Origin: Chalara sp. BL73
Lineage: Eukaryota; Ascomycota; Leotiomycetes; Helotiales
NCBI GenBank assembly: GCA_918026815.1
Contig: CAKJVC010000089.1
Location: forward strand, 1-64,000
Length of the DNA stretch: 64,000 bases
Direction: 5' to 3'
Below the pieces are notes generated by a model. That model saw only the letters and a program-made list of their open reading frames with translations, made no database searches and had not been told where the DNA came from. The translations under genes were made by a program, and so were the position numbers. Numbering within the stretch: the stretch's first letter is position 1; every line of letters starts with the position of its first letter. Below, piece by piece: positions 1 to 12,200 of the stretch.

Positions 1-50
1 GTACTGTCGCACCATCAGAAGGAAGTGACAGGGCTGATGGTACAGTACTG
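1..50. repeat. Imperfect inverted repeat (hairpin)
   Basis: The first 50 bases form two arms. GTACTGT plus ACCATCAG on the left pairs with CTGATGGT plus ACAGTAC on the right. The left arm has a 3-nt bulge (CGC) and the loop is about 15 nt. It lies at the window edge, so whether it belongs to a larger element cannot be seen. Confidence 0.6.
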
Positions 51-1128
51 GTCGAAATCGCATAGCCCGCATTACCACCGATGACATATGGCACTTTATG
101 AGCGATATGCTATATGCCCATCACCATGTCTTAATAATAAGCTTTGAGCATAAAGTATCGAAGTCGCGCGATGGTGAGCTTCCCCGGGTACCAGAAGACC
201 GGTGAGTGTATGAAAAGAAGGGTCACCTGTCTCAGAGCGCGCCAACCGAGGGGGACAGTGGTAACCAATACACAAAACACCTCAGGTCAGACTGACCACT
301 GCAACAATAAAAAGAGCAGCATTTCGCTGTTTTGGGGGCAGGGCGCGTGAAGCGAAAGTATAGCAGCGGTATGGGGGATGTGATGTGATGTAGCATCCTT
401 AGACGAGCAGTAATCGAGTGGTATCGGTGAAGGCCTTCCAACGGACATACTGTAGCTTTTTGTGTTTATGCCACGCACCCGCGACCACCACCAGGACCCG
501 CTGTACCGAAGCTGGGCGGCGGGCGATCGATCGCAGCAAGAAGCTATGGAACTCTAAGGGACCCTTTCTCGCCAGAACATTTTAACCTTTTTTGCCCCCA
601 TCGACAAAAGCGCCTCTGCGTGACTCTCCGCGGGAGGGAGGGGGAACCACGAGAGAGAGGAGGGGGGGAAGAGCGTAGCTCCGTGTGACAAGATTTTGAA
701 TATGAATGCCTGAGAAGATAGGTTAAAAAATGTTAAAAAAGGGTAAAAAGTGATGATGAAGCCTCTCGCCACAATAGCGATGATCTTTGCTCCTCGACAG
801 GCTCCAGCCACAGCGCCACTTTGCCAAACACTCGCATGGGAGGGTGTGTGCTTTGTGCTTTGTGCTTGTGCTTGTTGCGTGCTTGTTTGCTTGCTTTGCT
901 CACTGTTGGATTAGCGATGGCCGCTGCTTTTTCGCTTGGAACTACTACTGTACCGTACCCATACAGCATAGGCCCCACCTGTCGCTTGCTGCGCGGCCCG
1001 CTTAATGCATTCGCTGAAAAGGCAAAATCTCCTCCTTGGAAAACCAGCACGAAAAAAAAGAACACCCATCCATCCATCCATCCCTTTCCCTACCGACTAA
1101 GGATTGTCCCGTACTCTTGCACTGGACT

Positions 1129-1174
1129 ACACCCTAACTATACCCTAACAACCCTGACAACCCTAACATTAACC
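1129..1174. repeat. Degenerate telomere-like CCCTAA repeats
   Basis: Three CCCTAA units and one CCCTGA unit occur within about 45 bp, separated by 2-5 bases. It could be an interstitial telomere-like tract or a cluster of telobox-type promoter motifs. It is too short and degenerate to mark a chromosome end. Confidence 0.5.
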
Positions 1175-1595
1175 ACTAAGAGACCCAACCCTGGCCAATA
1201 TCACCAAGATCTTAATCTGACGTTGTCATTGCTCCTCCCTCAATCATTACCTACCCCCCTGGTCCTTACCCTTAATCCTTATCCAGACAATTAAATCGTC
1301 AAAAACAGAGTCAGAGTCAGTAGTCCGTGCCTGACCCTGTCCATCCTCCGTGCTTCTTCTTCTCGAAGCGTGGGCGCCCCGATGGCTGCGTGCTTCCCGT
1401 TCGAGTAGCTTTGGATCCCGCCTTGAAGGATAACACCTACCCCCCATGTAATAAACGTCTTTAAACCCACAGGAACTTCCCGACTTAGCATCTCTCCATC
1501 CCAAATTCATATAACATCAGCCTCCTCCACCCAATCTAAATTTCCCGTTTCACACAACAGCTGAGGCACAACCACGTTCGCTACATACTCTACCC

Positions 1596-1627
1596 TACAC
1601 CTACACTTACACCTACACCTACACCTA
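1596..1627. repeat. ACACCT hexamer tandem repeat
   Basis: About five consecutive copies of a 6-bp unit close to ACACCT, with one variant copy (ACACTT). It is a short microsatellite in the presumed promoter of the downstream transcription factor gene. Confidence 0.7.
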
Positions 1628-2125
1628 TCTGCCTGCTCTCGCCCTTCCTCGGCCCCGGTCATACTACGACTCCGTGCTCTACCTGACACCCAATTTCTAA
1701 CTTCATGCTGTCGGTGGAACTGCGTACTGACTTCCAACACCTGCAAAACCCTCACCTGCCCTGCGCTGAACGCGAAAAAGAAAACCAGCTCTTCAAGTTG
1801 TTCGCATTATAGGAAAGAGCTTTAAAGAGCTCGTCCAAACATCCAGATGTTTCGTAATCGGTAAGCTCCAGCCCCAGCTCAGCCCAGCCCACCTGTATAC
1901 CGGCAAGCGAAGGAGGAAAGGGCAGCATCGCTGTTGCTGTGAATCGCAACATGTCTTCCTATGTAGAACACATAACTGACACTTTCTGACTAGGACTTCG
2001 TCACAAAAGCCCGGCGATGAATTTATCGCCAACTTTCGTCAAAAGTTTCCCGACCTCGCTGGAAATCCCTCCCAGCCAGGTTCGGGAGACCCTTCAGACG
2101 AAGCAGTTGTTGCACCGCCGGACCG

Positions 2126-2223
2126 GTAAGCCTCAACCATACTCTTTTCACGCTTCAAACTTAGTTCTAAAGCTTCCATTTTCATGGATTTGTGTGCAAA
2201 AACCCTAACTTAATCCCACGCAG
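2126..2223 (+). other. Probable 5' UTR intron of the CP2 factor gene
   Basis: The donor GTAAGC, an internal CCTAACTTAA branch-like site and the acceptor CACGCAG frame a 98-bp intron. It ends 66 bp before the start codon at 2290. Inferred from splice signals only; transcript data are needed to confirm it. Confidence 0.55.
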
Positions 2224-2289
2224 ATCCCAGAGCATTAGCCATGAAGACATAAAGGACCTTGATCCAACTCCACGAGCGCAAAACGAGCC

Positions 2290-4506
2290 ATGGCGATTCA
2301 CCCCTCACTCCTCGATGCGAACTCCTTCGCATTCGCCAACTTTGCAAATCAGCCGCCTGGATTCTACACTCCTACTCCGGGAGGAACAAATACACTATAT
2401 CACAATCAAGCTGGAGATCTTCATACACCGGGTATGGGAATAGGCATGGGTCTAGGGACCCCTCTTTCAATGGGGACTTCGACCGATGGCCTCCATACAG
2501 CCACCATGATAGATATTGGTGGTTTTGCTCACCACATGCCTCCACATTTCCAGAACTACAACCCTTTCAGCCAGCCACAACAGCATCATCAACCGCAGCA
2601 ACATCACCCATTACAGACACAGCAGCAGCCACAGCAGCAGTCATACGCGCCCTCCTCCTTTATCCACCAAGATACTGGCTACGAGACTATGGATCACGAT
2701 GGCTCTCCAATAGAGGACAGCGGTCGAATTGGGTCCATGGATGCTAATTTGCATCAACCTCCCATGATGACCTTTCAAGCACCTCAGTATGACATGACCA
2801 TGGCTCCACCGTTGCCAGAATCAGCGGAAAAATTTCGGTTTCATGTCACACTCAACGCACCAACCGCCATGATTAAACAAGCGGATGAAATACCCGTTAC
2901 ATATCTCAACAAGGGCCAAGCTTATTCCATCTCTATAGTTGATACGACACCACATATTCCACTCCCTCTAGGATCTCGCTATCGTACCTTTGTTCGCATC
3001 TCTTTTGAAGATGAGCAACAACGGCAAAAGCCTGCAACCTGCTGGCAACTTTGGAAGGAGGGTCGAGGCACGAATGAGGCACATCAACGAGGCGGTAAAT
3101 TGCAAGCAGTTGAGTATGTTGAGGCGAATCAACCGGCAGAAAGTGATGACAAGAGAACTCGGGTTGAGCTTGACACTGCATCTTTTGATGGCTTCTCGGT
3201 GATCTGGACCCCTGGTGCAAATGGGACTTCAGAGTGCAACATCGCAGTACGCTTCAACTTTCTATCGACGGATTTCAGTCATTCCAAGGGAGTCAAAGGC
3301 ATCCCAGTGAGGCTTTGCGCGAAGACCCAAACTTTGACAACAGGATCACCAGGCTCCATGGCTGAGTTCTCTGAGGTTGCTTTCTGCAAAGTAAAACTAT
3401 TCAGAGATCATGGAGCAGAACGCAAGTTGTCTAACGACGTGGCACATGTGAAGAAGACTATCGATAAGCTTAAACAACAGATTGCGCAGGCTGAGACTGG
3501 AATGAAAGATTTTGGCAAAAGGAAACGCACCGGATCGGCTACAACCAAAGCTGTTCCCAGTCAGCGACCTGGTAAAGTTCAGAAACACAAGCGAACCTGG
3601 TCTATGTCTTCTGCGTCATCCGCAGGTGGAGGAAGACCGCCATTGGAGGAAGATCTTCATTACAAGCTGCAGACAATGCAAGACATGTTCACAAGTACAC
3701 GGCCAGTCAGCGTTTTATACCTTCGTGGCGCAGAGCAGGATGACCCTGATCTTCACCCAGTTGCGCTTGCTGGGGAGCCTCTCGACCTCACGAAAGTTGA
3801 TTCCAGACAAAGCGCTTTGTGGAGACAGAGGAGCGATCATGGTTCTACTGGCGGAAATTCATCGATGGTCTCGCCATCCCCAAGCTCAATATCGTTGCAA
3901 TCGCAACTCACTTCGGCACCAAATCCTCCTCCAAACTGGGGCGACTATCAACCATTGGCACCGGCAGATACTCAGACTTCTAATCCTCAACAACTGGCTA
4001 GTCCGCCTGAACAACTTACCAGAGTTCCCAAAGCAGAGCGAACTGGCAGCTTGAGTGGCTGGATCGAGGCACTGGGTGTTGATCCGTCATACAAGGCTCC
4101 TGTGGAGCGCCAAATCAAGCCCGTTGCCAGCTTCTATATTCTTAGACGCAATCCTTCACAGCAAGAGAAGAACGAATACTATCGTGCCATCTATCTTATG
4201 CAACGCACATTGAAAGATTTTACAAACGCAATTGCTGCAAAATGGAATATAGAGCCAACGAGGATATTACGAACACTACACGTCCTTGACCGAGGATTAC
4301 AAGTGGAAATTGATGACGATGTCATTCGGGAACTTGCTGAAGGTCAAGACATCATCATGGAGATATCAGAAATTCAAAACCCTCAGTCCCAACTCAAACG
4401 CGAATGGGATATGGCTGTTGACAATGTCGCTGTTGACAGCGACAATGTCAGTGGCTCGCAAAACGTCATCCAAACCAACGGCGTCGAGCTTCGATTAATC
4501 TTCTAA
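2290..4506 (+). CDS. CP2/Grainyhead-family transcription factor
   Basis: A single uninterrupted frame of 738 residues. The N-terminal ~175 residues are low complexity, rich in Gln, His and Pro, typical of an activation region. From about residue 180 to 350 (starting at AEKFRFHVTL) it matches the CP2/Grainyhead DNA-binding fold, with the conserved segments RISFEDEQQRQKPATCWQLW and IAVRFNFLSTDFSHSKGVKG. A short helical, possibly coiled-coil segment (VKKTIDKLKQQIAQAE) and a basic serine-rich stretch follow. The C-terminal ~90 residues (from VASFYILRRN, about residue 611) resemble the conserved dimerisation/ubiquitin-like C-terminus of fungal CP2 proteins. Family knowledge: fungal Grainyhead homologues act in the nucleus and have been linked to cell-wall remodelling and conidial separation. 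The start is the first ATG after the predicted leader intron; the upstream ATG at 2017 is in another frame. Confidence 0.9.
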   Translation: MAIHPSLLDANSFAFANFANQPPGFYTPTPGGTNTLYHNQAGDLHTPGMGIGMGLGTPLSMGTSTDGLHTATMIDIGGFAHHMPPHFQNYNPFSQPQQHHQPQQHHPLQTQQQPQQQSYAPSSFIHQDTGYETMDHDGSPIEDSGRIGSMDANLHQPPMMTFQAPQYDMTMAPPLPESAEKFRFHVTLNAPTAMIKQADEIPVTYLNKGQAYSISIVDTTPHIPLPLGSRYRTFVRISFEDEQQRQKPATCWQLWKEGRGTNEAHQRGGKLQAVEYVEANQPAESDDKRTRVELDTASFDGFSVIWTPGANGTSECNIAVRFNFLSTDFSHSKGVKGIPVRLCAKTQTLTTGSPGSMAEFSEVAFCKVKLFRDHGAERKLSNDVAHVKKTIDKLKQQIAQAETGMKDFGKRKRTGSATTKAVPSQRPGKVQKHKRTWSMSSASSAGGGRPPLEEDLHYKLQTMQDMFTSTRPVSVLYLRGAEQDDPDLHPVALAGEPLDLTKVDSRQSALWRQRSDHGSTGGNSSMVSPSPSSISLQSQLTSAPNPPPNWGDYQPLAPADTQTSNPQQLASPPEQLTRVPKAERTGSLSGWIEALGVDPSYKAPVERQIKPVASFYILRRNPSQQEKNEYYRAIYLMQRTLKDFTNAIAAKWNIEPTRILRTLHVLDRGLQVEIDDDVIRELAEGQDIIMEISEIQNPQSQLKREWDMAVDNVAVDSDNVSGSQNVIQTNGVELRLIF

Positions 4507-7500
4507 TGTTTTTTTAACTAATTGTTTACAACCTTTTATACCCAAGGACCTTCCGGAGGTCATGTAATAACTACGGGGTCCTTATCTTGTACTGACTGGC
4601 CTAATGGTGGAAGGATTGATTTGAACGGCGTCAATTGTTTTTCAAGATACCAGCTTCTTCCGAGGGCACACACTTTCTCGCCAACGCCAATCCTTTGGCT
4701 ACTTTTAGAGATAATGTATTGATTGGGCATAGCCGCAATGCTGGGTCTGGAGGGAATTCGTCTTCTACGGGTTTTCGACCCTGTCTTCACGTATATACTT
4801 TTGGGGTTATCACCACGTCTTATCTTCATAGCACATACAGATGTTTCACGAAGGCATTATACACAGGATTACGAAGCATACGAACTCTTCCCTTTCGGAA
4901 CTAAGAAGTAAATTTCAGAGAGGAAGGTTCCATGGGCGTTTGGAGGATATAGCTGATGACAAAAATCTCAGCACATCGCAATCTATCAGAATCTAACCAT
5001 ATAAATTCAAGAAGCTACCATTGATGAATTATTCTGTACTGATTTGTTCTATATTCTTCCTCTCATGGACGAGGCAACTAGTGTTGTCTTGTCCAATCGT
5101 TTGTTTTATAGCTGCATTCTGATATCTGGTTCAAGCACTACAAAAATATCTTGGACTCTTTTCTCCGTTGCATTGGTGCTCAGGCTCGATGTCTAGGCGC
5201 AGCAACAGCCAACTGCTCCTAATCACTCAACCTTCGCTCAGCCCACAATCTCAAGGAATGCTCATGAATGCTTCGCCTCCATAAGTCTGGACTCCTGGGA
5301 AGCAAAAGGATACAGCGTTCCCTACCCAACGAAACATCATGTGTTACAATTCAAAGAATCAGCCGTCGTCAATTCAAAGGTTGAAGATCTCTGCGGGTCA
5401 GCCACAGGGATCAACAAGATATGTACTTTACATCGTTAGAAGTGGCGAGTGTATTCGTCACGCTGCCCCAACCAACCGTCCCGACACAACCAACGAGACG
5501 GATTATCGGAATCACCAAACTAAAAAGGAGGTGCCTGCGCCACAGCAAAACCGTGTCGAACTGCCATTCTGTTTCCTAGACCAACCTTCTAGACTTTCGT
5601 GGTTGCTGGTAAGGGGCATGCAATTTTATCAAAGGTGAACAACCCTTATTTTAGTTTAAAACATTCGCTGTTTTTACCGATCTAGATGGATGAAGATGCA
5701 AAAGCCTTATGCAGATTGAAGATCACCATCCCATGTGCAGCTGGAAAACACACCCCGACGGCTGTCAGGTACGCCCGGTTCTCCGGCGCTGGCAGCCGCT
5801 CTGGTTGGGATTCAAAACGAGAAATTTCAGTGCCTGGGGTAGGAAATGGCGATTGGAAGATACTGACTGGTACGGAACGATGGGACTGCCAGCGCATTGC
5901 AGAGGTGCACCAAGCCGGCTGCTCCAGAGGTCACGCACGGCGTGGTGCATGCTGCATGTGAGGCTTGACCACGGGAGACAGCAGAATATGGCTGGCAGTG
6001 CCATGGATTTTTGCGGTTCCCTTTGCGGCTAAGTACGTCACGTTCCTTAGCAGCGGCTTGACTCTTTGAGGCCTGAGCGGCTAGAGAAGGTTATGCCGTC
6101 GTGGGGGTTGACGTTACTGTAGCGGAGAGGGTTAGACGAACGATGTGCTACAGATGGCTTTTATTAGATGGAGGGAAAGCCACAGGCTTGCAGCAGGTGG
6201 TAGCAAGCCGCTATCCTCTGCCGTGATAAGATCAGCGATGTGAGGCTTGCGTGTGAGCATTGTTGGGTGGTGAGCATGGTCGCTTGGCTCCCGTGTTTGG
6301 GATCAGCATCTTGATGACGGGTGGCTCTCATCAAGCGGGGGATCGGCGGTCAGTATTCTGTTTTTGCTTGGGTGTGTGTCTTGGTGATGCGTGATCTGAC
6401 GAAGATTGTTGCTATGGAAGCGACCTGCCTGTTTTGTGTCGCTTGGATCTCACTGGTGCGATGATTCTGTATTACCTGAATTAGATGGCCTCGAGGAGTT
6501 GTTTGACATGGTAGAACCATTTGCATCATGATCTATTAATATTTTAATCGTTGATTGTGGCTGGACTGCTGAAGAAATGAGTACCACTCACTTTGATAGT
6601 ACGCTTAAAGTTTCTGACACCATCATCATGCATGTTTAAGTCGTTTAAGGAATAATACATGCTCTAGGAGTAGATGGGGAGAGAGTTTTGATCACGTGAC
6701 CGAGAGTTGGATTCTTCTTCGCAGCGACATTCCATCTTTTATGGGTGGGCTTTCCGAATGAAAACAACGACATTTATTGATATTCGCGTAATTGTATTAT
6801 ATTATCAATATAGAGGAATGTCATTCAAGTATCCGACTGACACTGGGCATGGTGTACGAGTCACGTGCTTTTGCAGCATGAATCTGGCTCGGTTATAGCG
6901 CAGCCTGCAATCTAGAACTGGATCAAATTTCGATGCTCTTGTTAGAGATTGCAAGGCAGAGCGTGCCGAGAAGATAGGCGGTTTGTAGTGTGTTGCATGT
7001 GTTGGGGTCTGGAGCCTAAGTCTACCATCTCTTGTTATTCATTCGGACTTTCCCACATCAAGATGGATAAAATGAAGACCACTGCGGCTATGAACCCCGT
7101 ACGAAGTGGATATTTCCAAGCAGGTTAGATCAACATGGGAGAACCAGGGTTTTGCTCGGTTTGGTTAGTGTTTTGGCGTTGAGGTGGCGAGATTAGGATT
7201 CTGTCTTGTAGTATTGTAGTTCTGATAAGGTAACTCAGCCGTGAGATGCGTCATGTAAACATTCTGGCTGATGATATTACAGACAATGATGCTCTGGCAT
7301 GCAAGTTCTATCTATTGCATCCCTGAGCAGCGGGCAAGCCCAGACGCCGAGTACGCGAAAGGTCCTACATCGGAGAACGCAAGAAGTAAGAGTTTCCCAC
7401 AAAACCGACCGAATCTAAGCTGGTATCGGAGGCTATGTATCATTCATGCTCTCCTTGTACTCGGTCGCTTTTAGGATCCGCTTTCGCCTTAATGATCATA

Positions 7501-8220
7501 GTAGCCTCATTGGCGGGTCAACAATGCCAAGAAGCTTTAGCTTGTTGTGGCGGCACCGCCAAAGGAAAAGTCTTCAGAAGTTATGCCGATGTTACTACTA
7601 TGAGTAGTTGAGCTTCTGGTCCCGGTATATCATGCGGTTGATCCGTGATCTACACCATGTCCATCCCATCTTAAGCTGGCGGAGAAAAGGCGAGAGACAG
7701 GTCGTATATGCTTAAGCTTACCGGAAAACAGAGCAAGGGCCATCTCCTCGTTTTGATGCATTTTTTCGCCTTTCTGTTTCTCTGTTGACGTGCTTGGAAG
7801 GTAGGGGTAGGTATACGGAAGTGGAGTGTTAACTTGTGAAATGCCTTTTGATGTGCTCGTCGACATTTGACTGAGTCGAACTAAGAAGGATACCGTGTAA
7901 TACTCAACATTTAGTGATTCAAGATATTAGTTAATTCCAGTAAGTATTCACCACCATGGTTATAAGCTTAAGATACACTGAGCAAAACTCTTCTATATTA
8001 TTGACTAAGGTATGCGGAAAGAAATGCCCAGATTACACTGTCGAGAAGTTTGAGATTCGAGTGGATCTTATAAATCGTTTACAACACCATTTTAAAAAGC
8101 AATATTTCTCAAAGTTTAACCTTGGCTAGGCACTTTTATTTTTCTACAAATCCCGACATCCAAGCCGTCGGGTTCTTTGAGGAGGACAGCTAAGCTTTTT
8201 CCAAGAAAGGGGCCGCCTCG
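4507..8220. other. Gene-poor intergenic region
   Basis: About 3.7 kb between the CP2 gene and the next recognisable gene. All open frames are under about 110 residues, overlap on both strands and show no family motif or splice-consistent continuation. The first few hundred bases are probably the 3' UTR of the CP2 gene. No tRNA, repeat array or transposon protein was found. Confidence 0.5.
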
Positions 8221-8407
8221 CTTGTGAAGATCGAGCAGGGTCCGCTGGCCAGTGCTGTAGATGAAGGGGTGGGGAGCTGCGTCACCTCGACATTACTACA
8301 TTCCAAACTTCAACCACCAACGAAACGGTTTATATATGCTTACGGGTTAGGACATCTTGTGTCTCAAACAAAGAGGCTTGGATTATCCAATACCATCACG
8401 AAAGAAG

Positions 8408-9015
8408 GTGAGTTTTACTGAGTTAGTGAGCCATTCCTTCTGTACACCATTGCACCCCTCTTACTACCCCGCTGACCAAATTTTTCATAGCGGAAGATGT
8501 CTGGTTACGAGAGAAGCGTTCGACAATCGAGATCGTCAAGGTGGAGATTACGAAGGCATGCTTTGGTTTTGATTGTTCATCACTTGATTTGAACATGGCT
8601 AACGGGGAGGTGTATTCTAGGTCGAGGCGGGCGTCGAGACGATGGATATGGATACGAAGGTGGCAACCAGCAGTCCTATAATACACAAGGCAGAAACCAT
8701 AGAGGGGAGGCCCAAAGTTACTACGATAACCAAGAAGGATATGAACAAGACGGTGGTTATGGTAGGAGGCAGGATGATGATCGCCAGCACGAAGGATATG
8801 CAGGTGGAAATGCTTCTTATGGCGGCAGGTCAGTGATTTGAGGCTATTGCCTTGTGGCATAATGGCTGATATGTCTAAGCTATGGTGGCGGTGGAGGCTA
8901 CGGCGTTGAAGAAGATCTTAGCGGAGCCGCAAAACATGCCCAGGAGCATGCTGGAAGTGACGGGGACGCGTCCATTTTCTCAAGTGTATCTGAGTGCCGC
9001 AAAGTGCTTAGTTGA
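8408..9015 (+). pseudogene. Broken beta-flanking-type (DUF7721-like) Gly/Tyr-rich gene
   Basis: A probable leader intron (8408-8490, GTGAGT to CATAG) is followed by ATG at 8497 (MSGYERS). That frame runs into a stop soon after the next splice. The frame shifted by +1 (FDNRDRQGGDYEG, from 8519) instead continues cleanly through a GC-AG intron (8556-8620) and a GT-AG intron (8829-8879). It encodes a Gly/Tyr/Gln-rich stretch and then EEDLSGAAKHAQEHAGSDGD, which resembles the conserved core of fungal beta-flanking proteins. The frame ends at 9015, where family members normally continue for roughly another 100 residues. So both the 5' frame and the 3' part are defective, either by real decay or by sequence error. 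The family has no well-established function. The family assignment is from memory of its motif, moderate confidence. Confidence 0.55.
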
Positions 9016-9204
9016 ACAGCACACACCCTCGCTATTCCTAACGCTTCGGGTCGCGGAACCATATACTTTCCAGCTAGTTTCGCGCTCGTCTGCTCTACAG
9101 AGAATTCATATCGGGCACCATTCGAGTTGTCTATATTTCATTTTTCCCAGGTCGATATTGGTATGCAGCATTACAGTTAGGAACAGCATTTGCGGCAGCC
9201 CAGC

Positions 9205-12200
9205 ATGAGTAGCCAATACCCTCGACCGCCAACGCGCCGTGCACCTCTCGGAGAAGCAACGCGACGAGTGAACAATTCCCAGCTTATGCAGGCGAGGGCT
9301 TTACCATCGAAAGGCTCCCCAATGCCACACTACGAAAGCTTGAAGGCAGACGGCCTTCTCCAAGTCATTAACTCTCCTCCAGTGTCACCTCTCTCAAAGG
9401 GATATTCGGGCGATACAGCCTCTAAGCCTAATATTGGCTATCAACGTCTGTCGGCCATCTCGAGAGATTATCCAGCCGACAATACTAACCGGTTGTCACA
9501 AATATCCGCAGTCTCAACAAATGCTTCGGACGGGAGGAGGCTGAAACAGATGATAGGTCCTTGGCAATTGGGAAAGACGCTGGGCAAAGGAGCAACTGCT
9601 CGTGTAAGGAAGGCTCGTCATATTTCGGAAGATACAACTGCAGCAGTAAAGATCATACCGAAGAATAATGCACAACTCTCCCAGGCTGGAAGTCTTGTTG
9701 ATCTTGATAGAGCCGAAGCTCAGGTAGTCTACACAGCCGATGGGGAAAGACGAATGCCCATTGGAATTGAGAGAGAGGTTGCCATCATGAAGCTCATGCA
9801 ACATCCCAATATTCTGAAGCTCTATGATATCTGGGAGAATCACAAAGAAATGTAATAAGTTCCTAACATCTAATCTTAGTTTTGTGTCTAACAACCTCAG
9901 ATATCTAGTTCTGGAATACGTTGACAACGGAGAATTGTTCTCGCACATTATGAAGACAGGCCGACTAGAAGAAGAAGAAGCTGTCAAATACTTTCGACAA
10001 ATGTTAAGTGCGGTTGGATATTGTCATTCATTCAATATTTGTCACCGGGATCTCAAGCCAGAGAATGTGCTGCTGATGAAAGATATGACGGTTAAAATAG
10101 CTGACTTTGGAATGGCTGCTTTGCATCAGAGTCCTAATCACAAACTTAAGACAGCATGTGGAAGTCCGCATTATGCCGCGCCAGAACTGATCAAGGGTAG
10201 ATTATATCGTGGAGAGAAAGCGGATATATGGAGTCTCGGTGTAATTCTCTATGCAATGCTTGCCGGACAGTTACCGTTTGATGTTGACAATCACCATTCA
10301 GATTGGTTGCCCGAGCTTTCTCTTATCAAGAGAGGGCAGTATGATATGCAACCAGAGTTCAGCAAGGAGGCAACGAATCTGATTTGGAGAATTCTACAGA
10401 CGGACCCACGGAATAGAATTGATATACAACAAATATGGAACCATCCTCTGATGCGAAAATATGATTACCTGGACGACTATTCAACAGGAAAATTTCCTTT
10501 GTATCCCAACATGAAAAAGCATCCTGCACTGAAGAGAGAGGAGATCCATGAGAGACTATTGAGGCCATTGCGGTCCATGTGGCATCAGCTTAACGAGAAC
10601 GCCCTGATAGAAGCATTAATGAGTGAAGAGTCAGTTTCTCAGTTACCATGTTTACGATTCTCACGTAAATTAATTACTAATCTTGTGCAGGCCAAATCAA
10701 CAGAAGTTGTTTTACCATCTTATCCTGGAATACACGAATAACGAGATGGAAAACTACAATCCAGACGTGACGTATTCGGCTAGTGATTACCACCACTCGA
10801 GGCCACTTGTGTTGACTAAGACGTACTCAACTCGAAACTTTCTTCAGCCTAAAAGCAAAGGCCATCGGCGACAGACTTCCCGCTTCACAGTTATCAGTAA
10901 TGTACCGGAAACAGAGCAGAGCTATGATCCTTTCAAAGCGTCCCGTCCTCAGCAGCTTGAGAGTCGTGCAGGAGATCGTCCCAAAGTTACAATTCATCGA
11001 ACCCAACCAAGTGATGAGTTCACGAACTCCCATTCTACATCCAAAGTTCGAGAGGAATCGCCAGCCTCAATGTTGGGCGTTAGCAGTAGCCAACGTAGTA
11101 GACAAGGCAAGTTCGTTCATCCACGAGCGTACGCATCACGTAGCTCCATAGCAAGCTCAACCAGAAGCAGAGGCAGCGGGTCCTATGTACGCGTCTCAAC
11201 CGCGCACAAGCGTGGTGTCAGCTTTACCCACCTTCGCAATCAGCGTGTATTGAGCAAGCACCATAGCAATCATACAGAAGTGACCGACAATGATGGCTCT
11301 ACGCTTCGGCCGGTTGCAGAACTTGCACCTTCGACACAATATATCCGTTCAAGGAAAGCTCAGTCACAGCTATCGGATTCCATGGATGTGGACGCGAACC
11401 CTGCTCGTGCCAGTAATCTGTGGACGGAGGATGTCAAAGAATTAAGTCACAGCCTCGCTAGAGATTGCGATGAAGCCTTCAACCGCTTGGATGATATCGC
11501 GGAGTCCCCAAGAAGAAACAGCGTACCTTTACCATCATTCCAGAAAAGCGAACTCGCCAAGAAACCATTCTTGCTAGAGGTCCCTGATAACAAACTCAAA
11601 CGTGCATCTCTCAACAATCGGCCATTGCCGCCTGTGCCCTCTCTATCCAACCCTGTAAAGGTTACACTGCGTGAGGCTTTGAAGGATGCTGAACTTCGAA
11701 AACTGTCTGCGGATGACTCTCCTGGATATCTTGACCGTATGGTCTCACATATCGATCGATTGATTCAGCCAACCTCTTCGGTTACGGCTGCGACGGATCG
11801 TCGGTCATCCTCAGCACCAGTAGATAGCAAACAAACCAAATCAAATGCTCCATTGACATCAATCTACGAGGCAAAGAAAGAGGGTGAATCTCCACGACAG
11901 GCAGAATCTAGTCACCAAATTCGACCAGATACGAAGAGTGGCAGGGTAGCATCTGCTCCTGAGCCTCGCAAAAATATGTCGTACGATCGCTTTACAAAGC
12001 CAGGATCAGACATCAAAACTACTATCCGAGTTGTTCATTCTGATAGCCCAGTAAGGGCCCCTGCGCCATTGACAATTCGAAAAAAGGGGGCTCAAAACGG
12101 ACCATCCGCTCTAGAGAGACGGAGCCGTAATGCAGATAATTTTGTTGGCAATGACAATAAAACGTACACAGTAGTCGAACAGCGATACCAATATCAAGGA

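Larger units (their letters stand above)
51..2125. other. Upstream region of the CP2 factor gene; short repeats only
   Basis: No convincing coding region was found; the open frames are short, overlap on both strands and resemble no family I know. The stretch contains a CATCCA-like tract near 1066-1083, telomere-like CCCTAA units near 1129-1174 and an ACACCT tandem near 1596-1627. Pyrimidine-rich stretches close to 2 kb fit a fungal promoter and 5' leader. A small upstream open frame starting at the ATG at 2017 lies in the likely leader of the next gene. Confidence 0.5.

Noticed and set aside
821..1294. Plus-strand open frame of 157 residues
   Set aside because: Repeat-driven composition (Leu/Thr/Pro from CCCTAA-like and CATCC-like repeats), overlaps a frame on the other strand, and no family resemblance.
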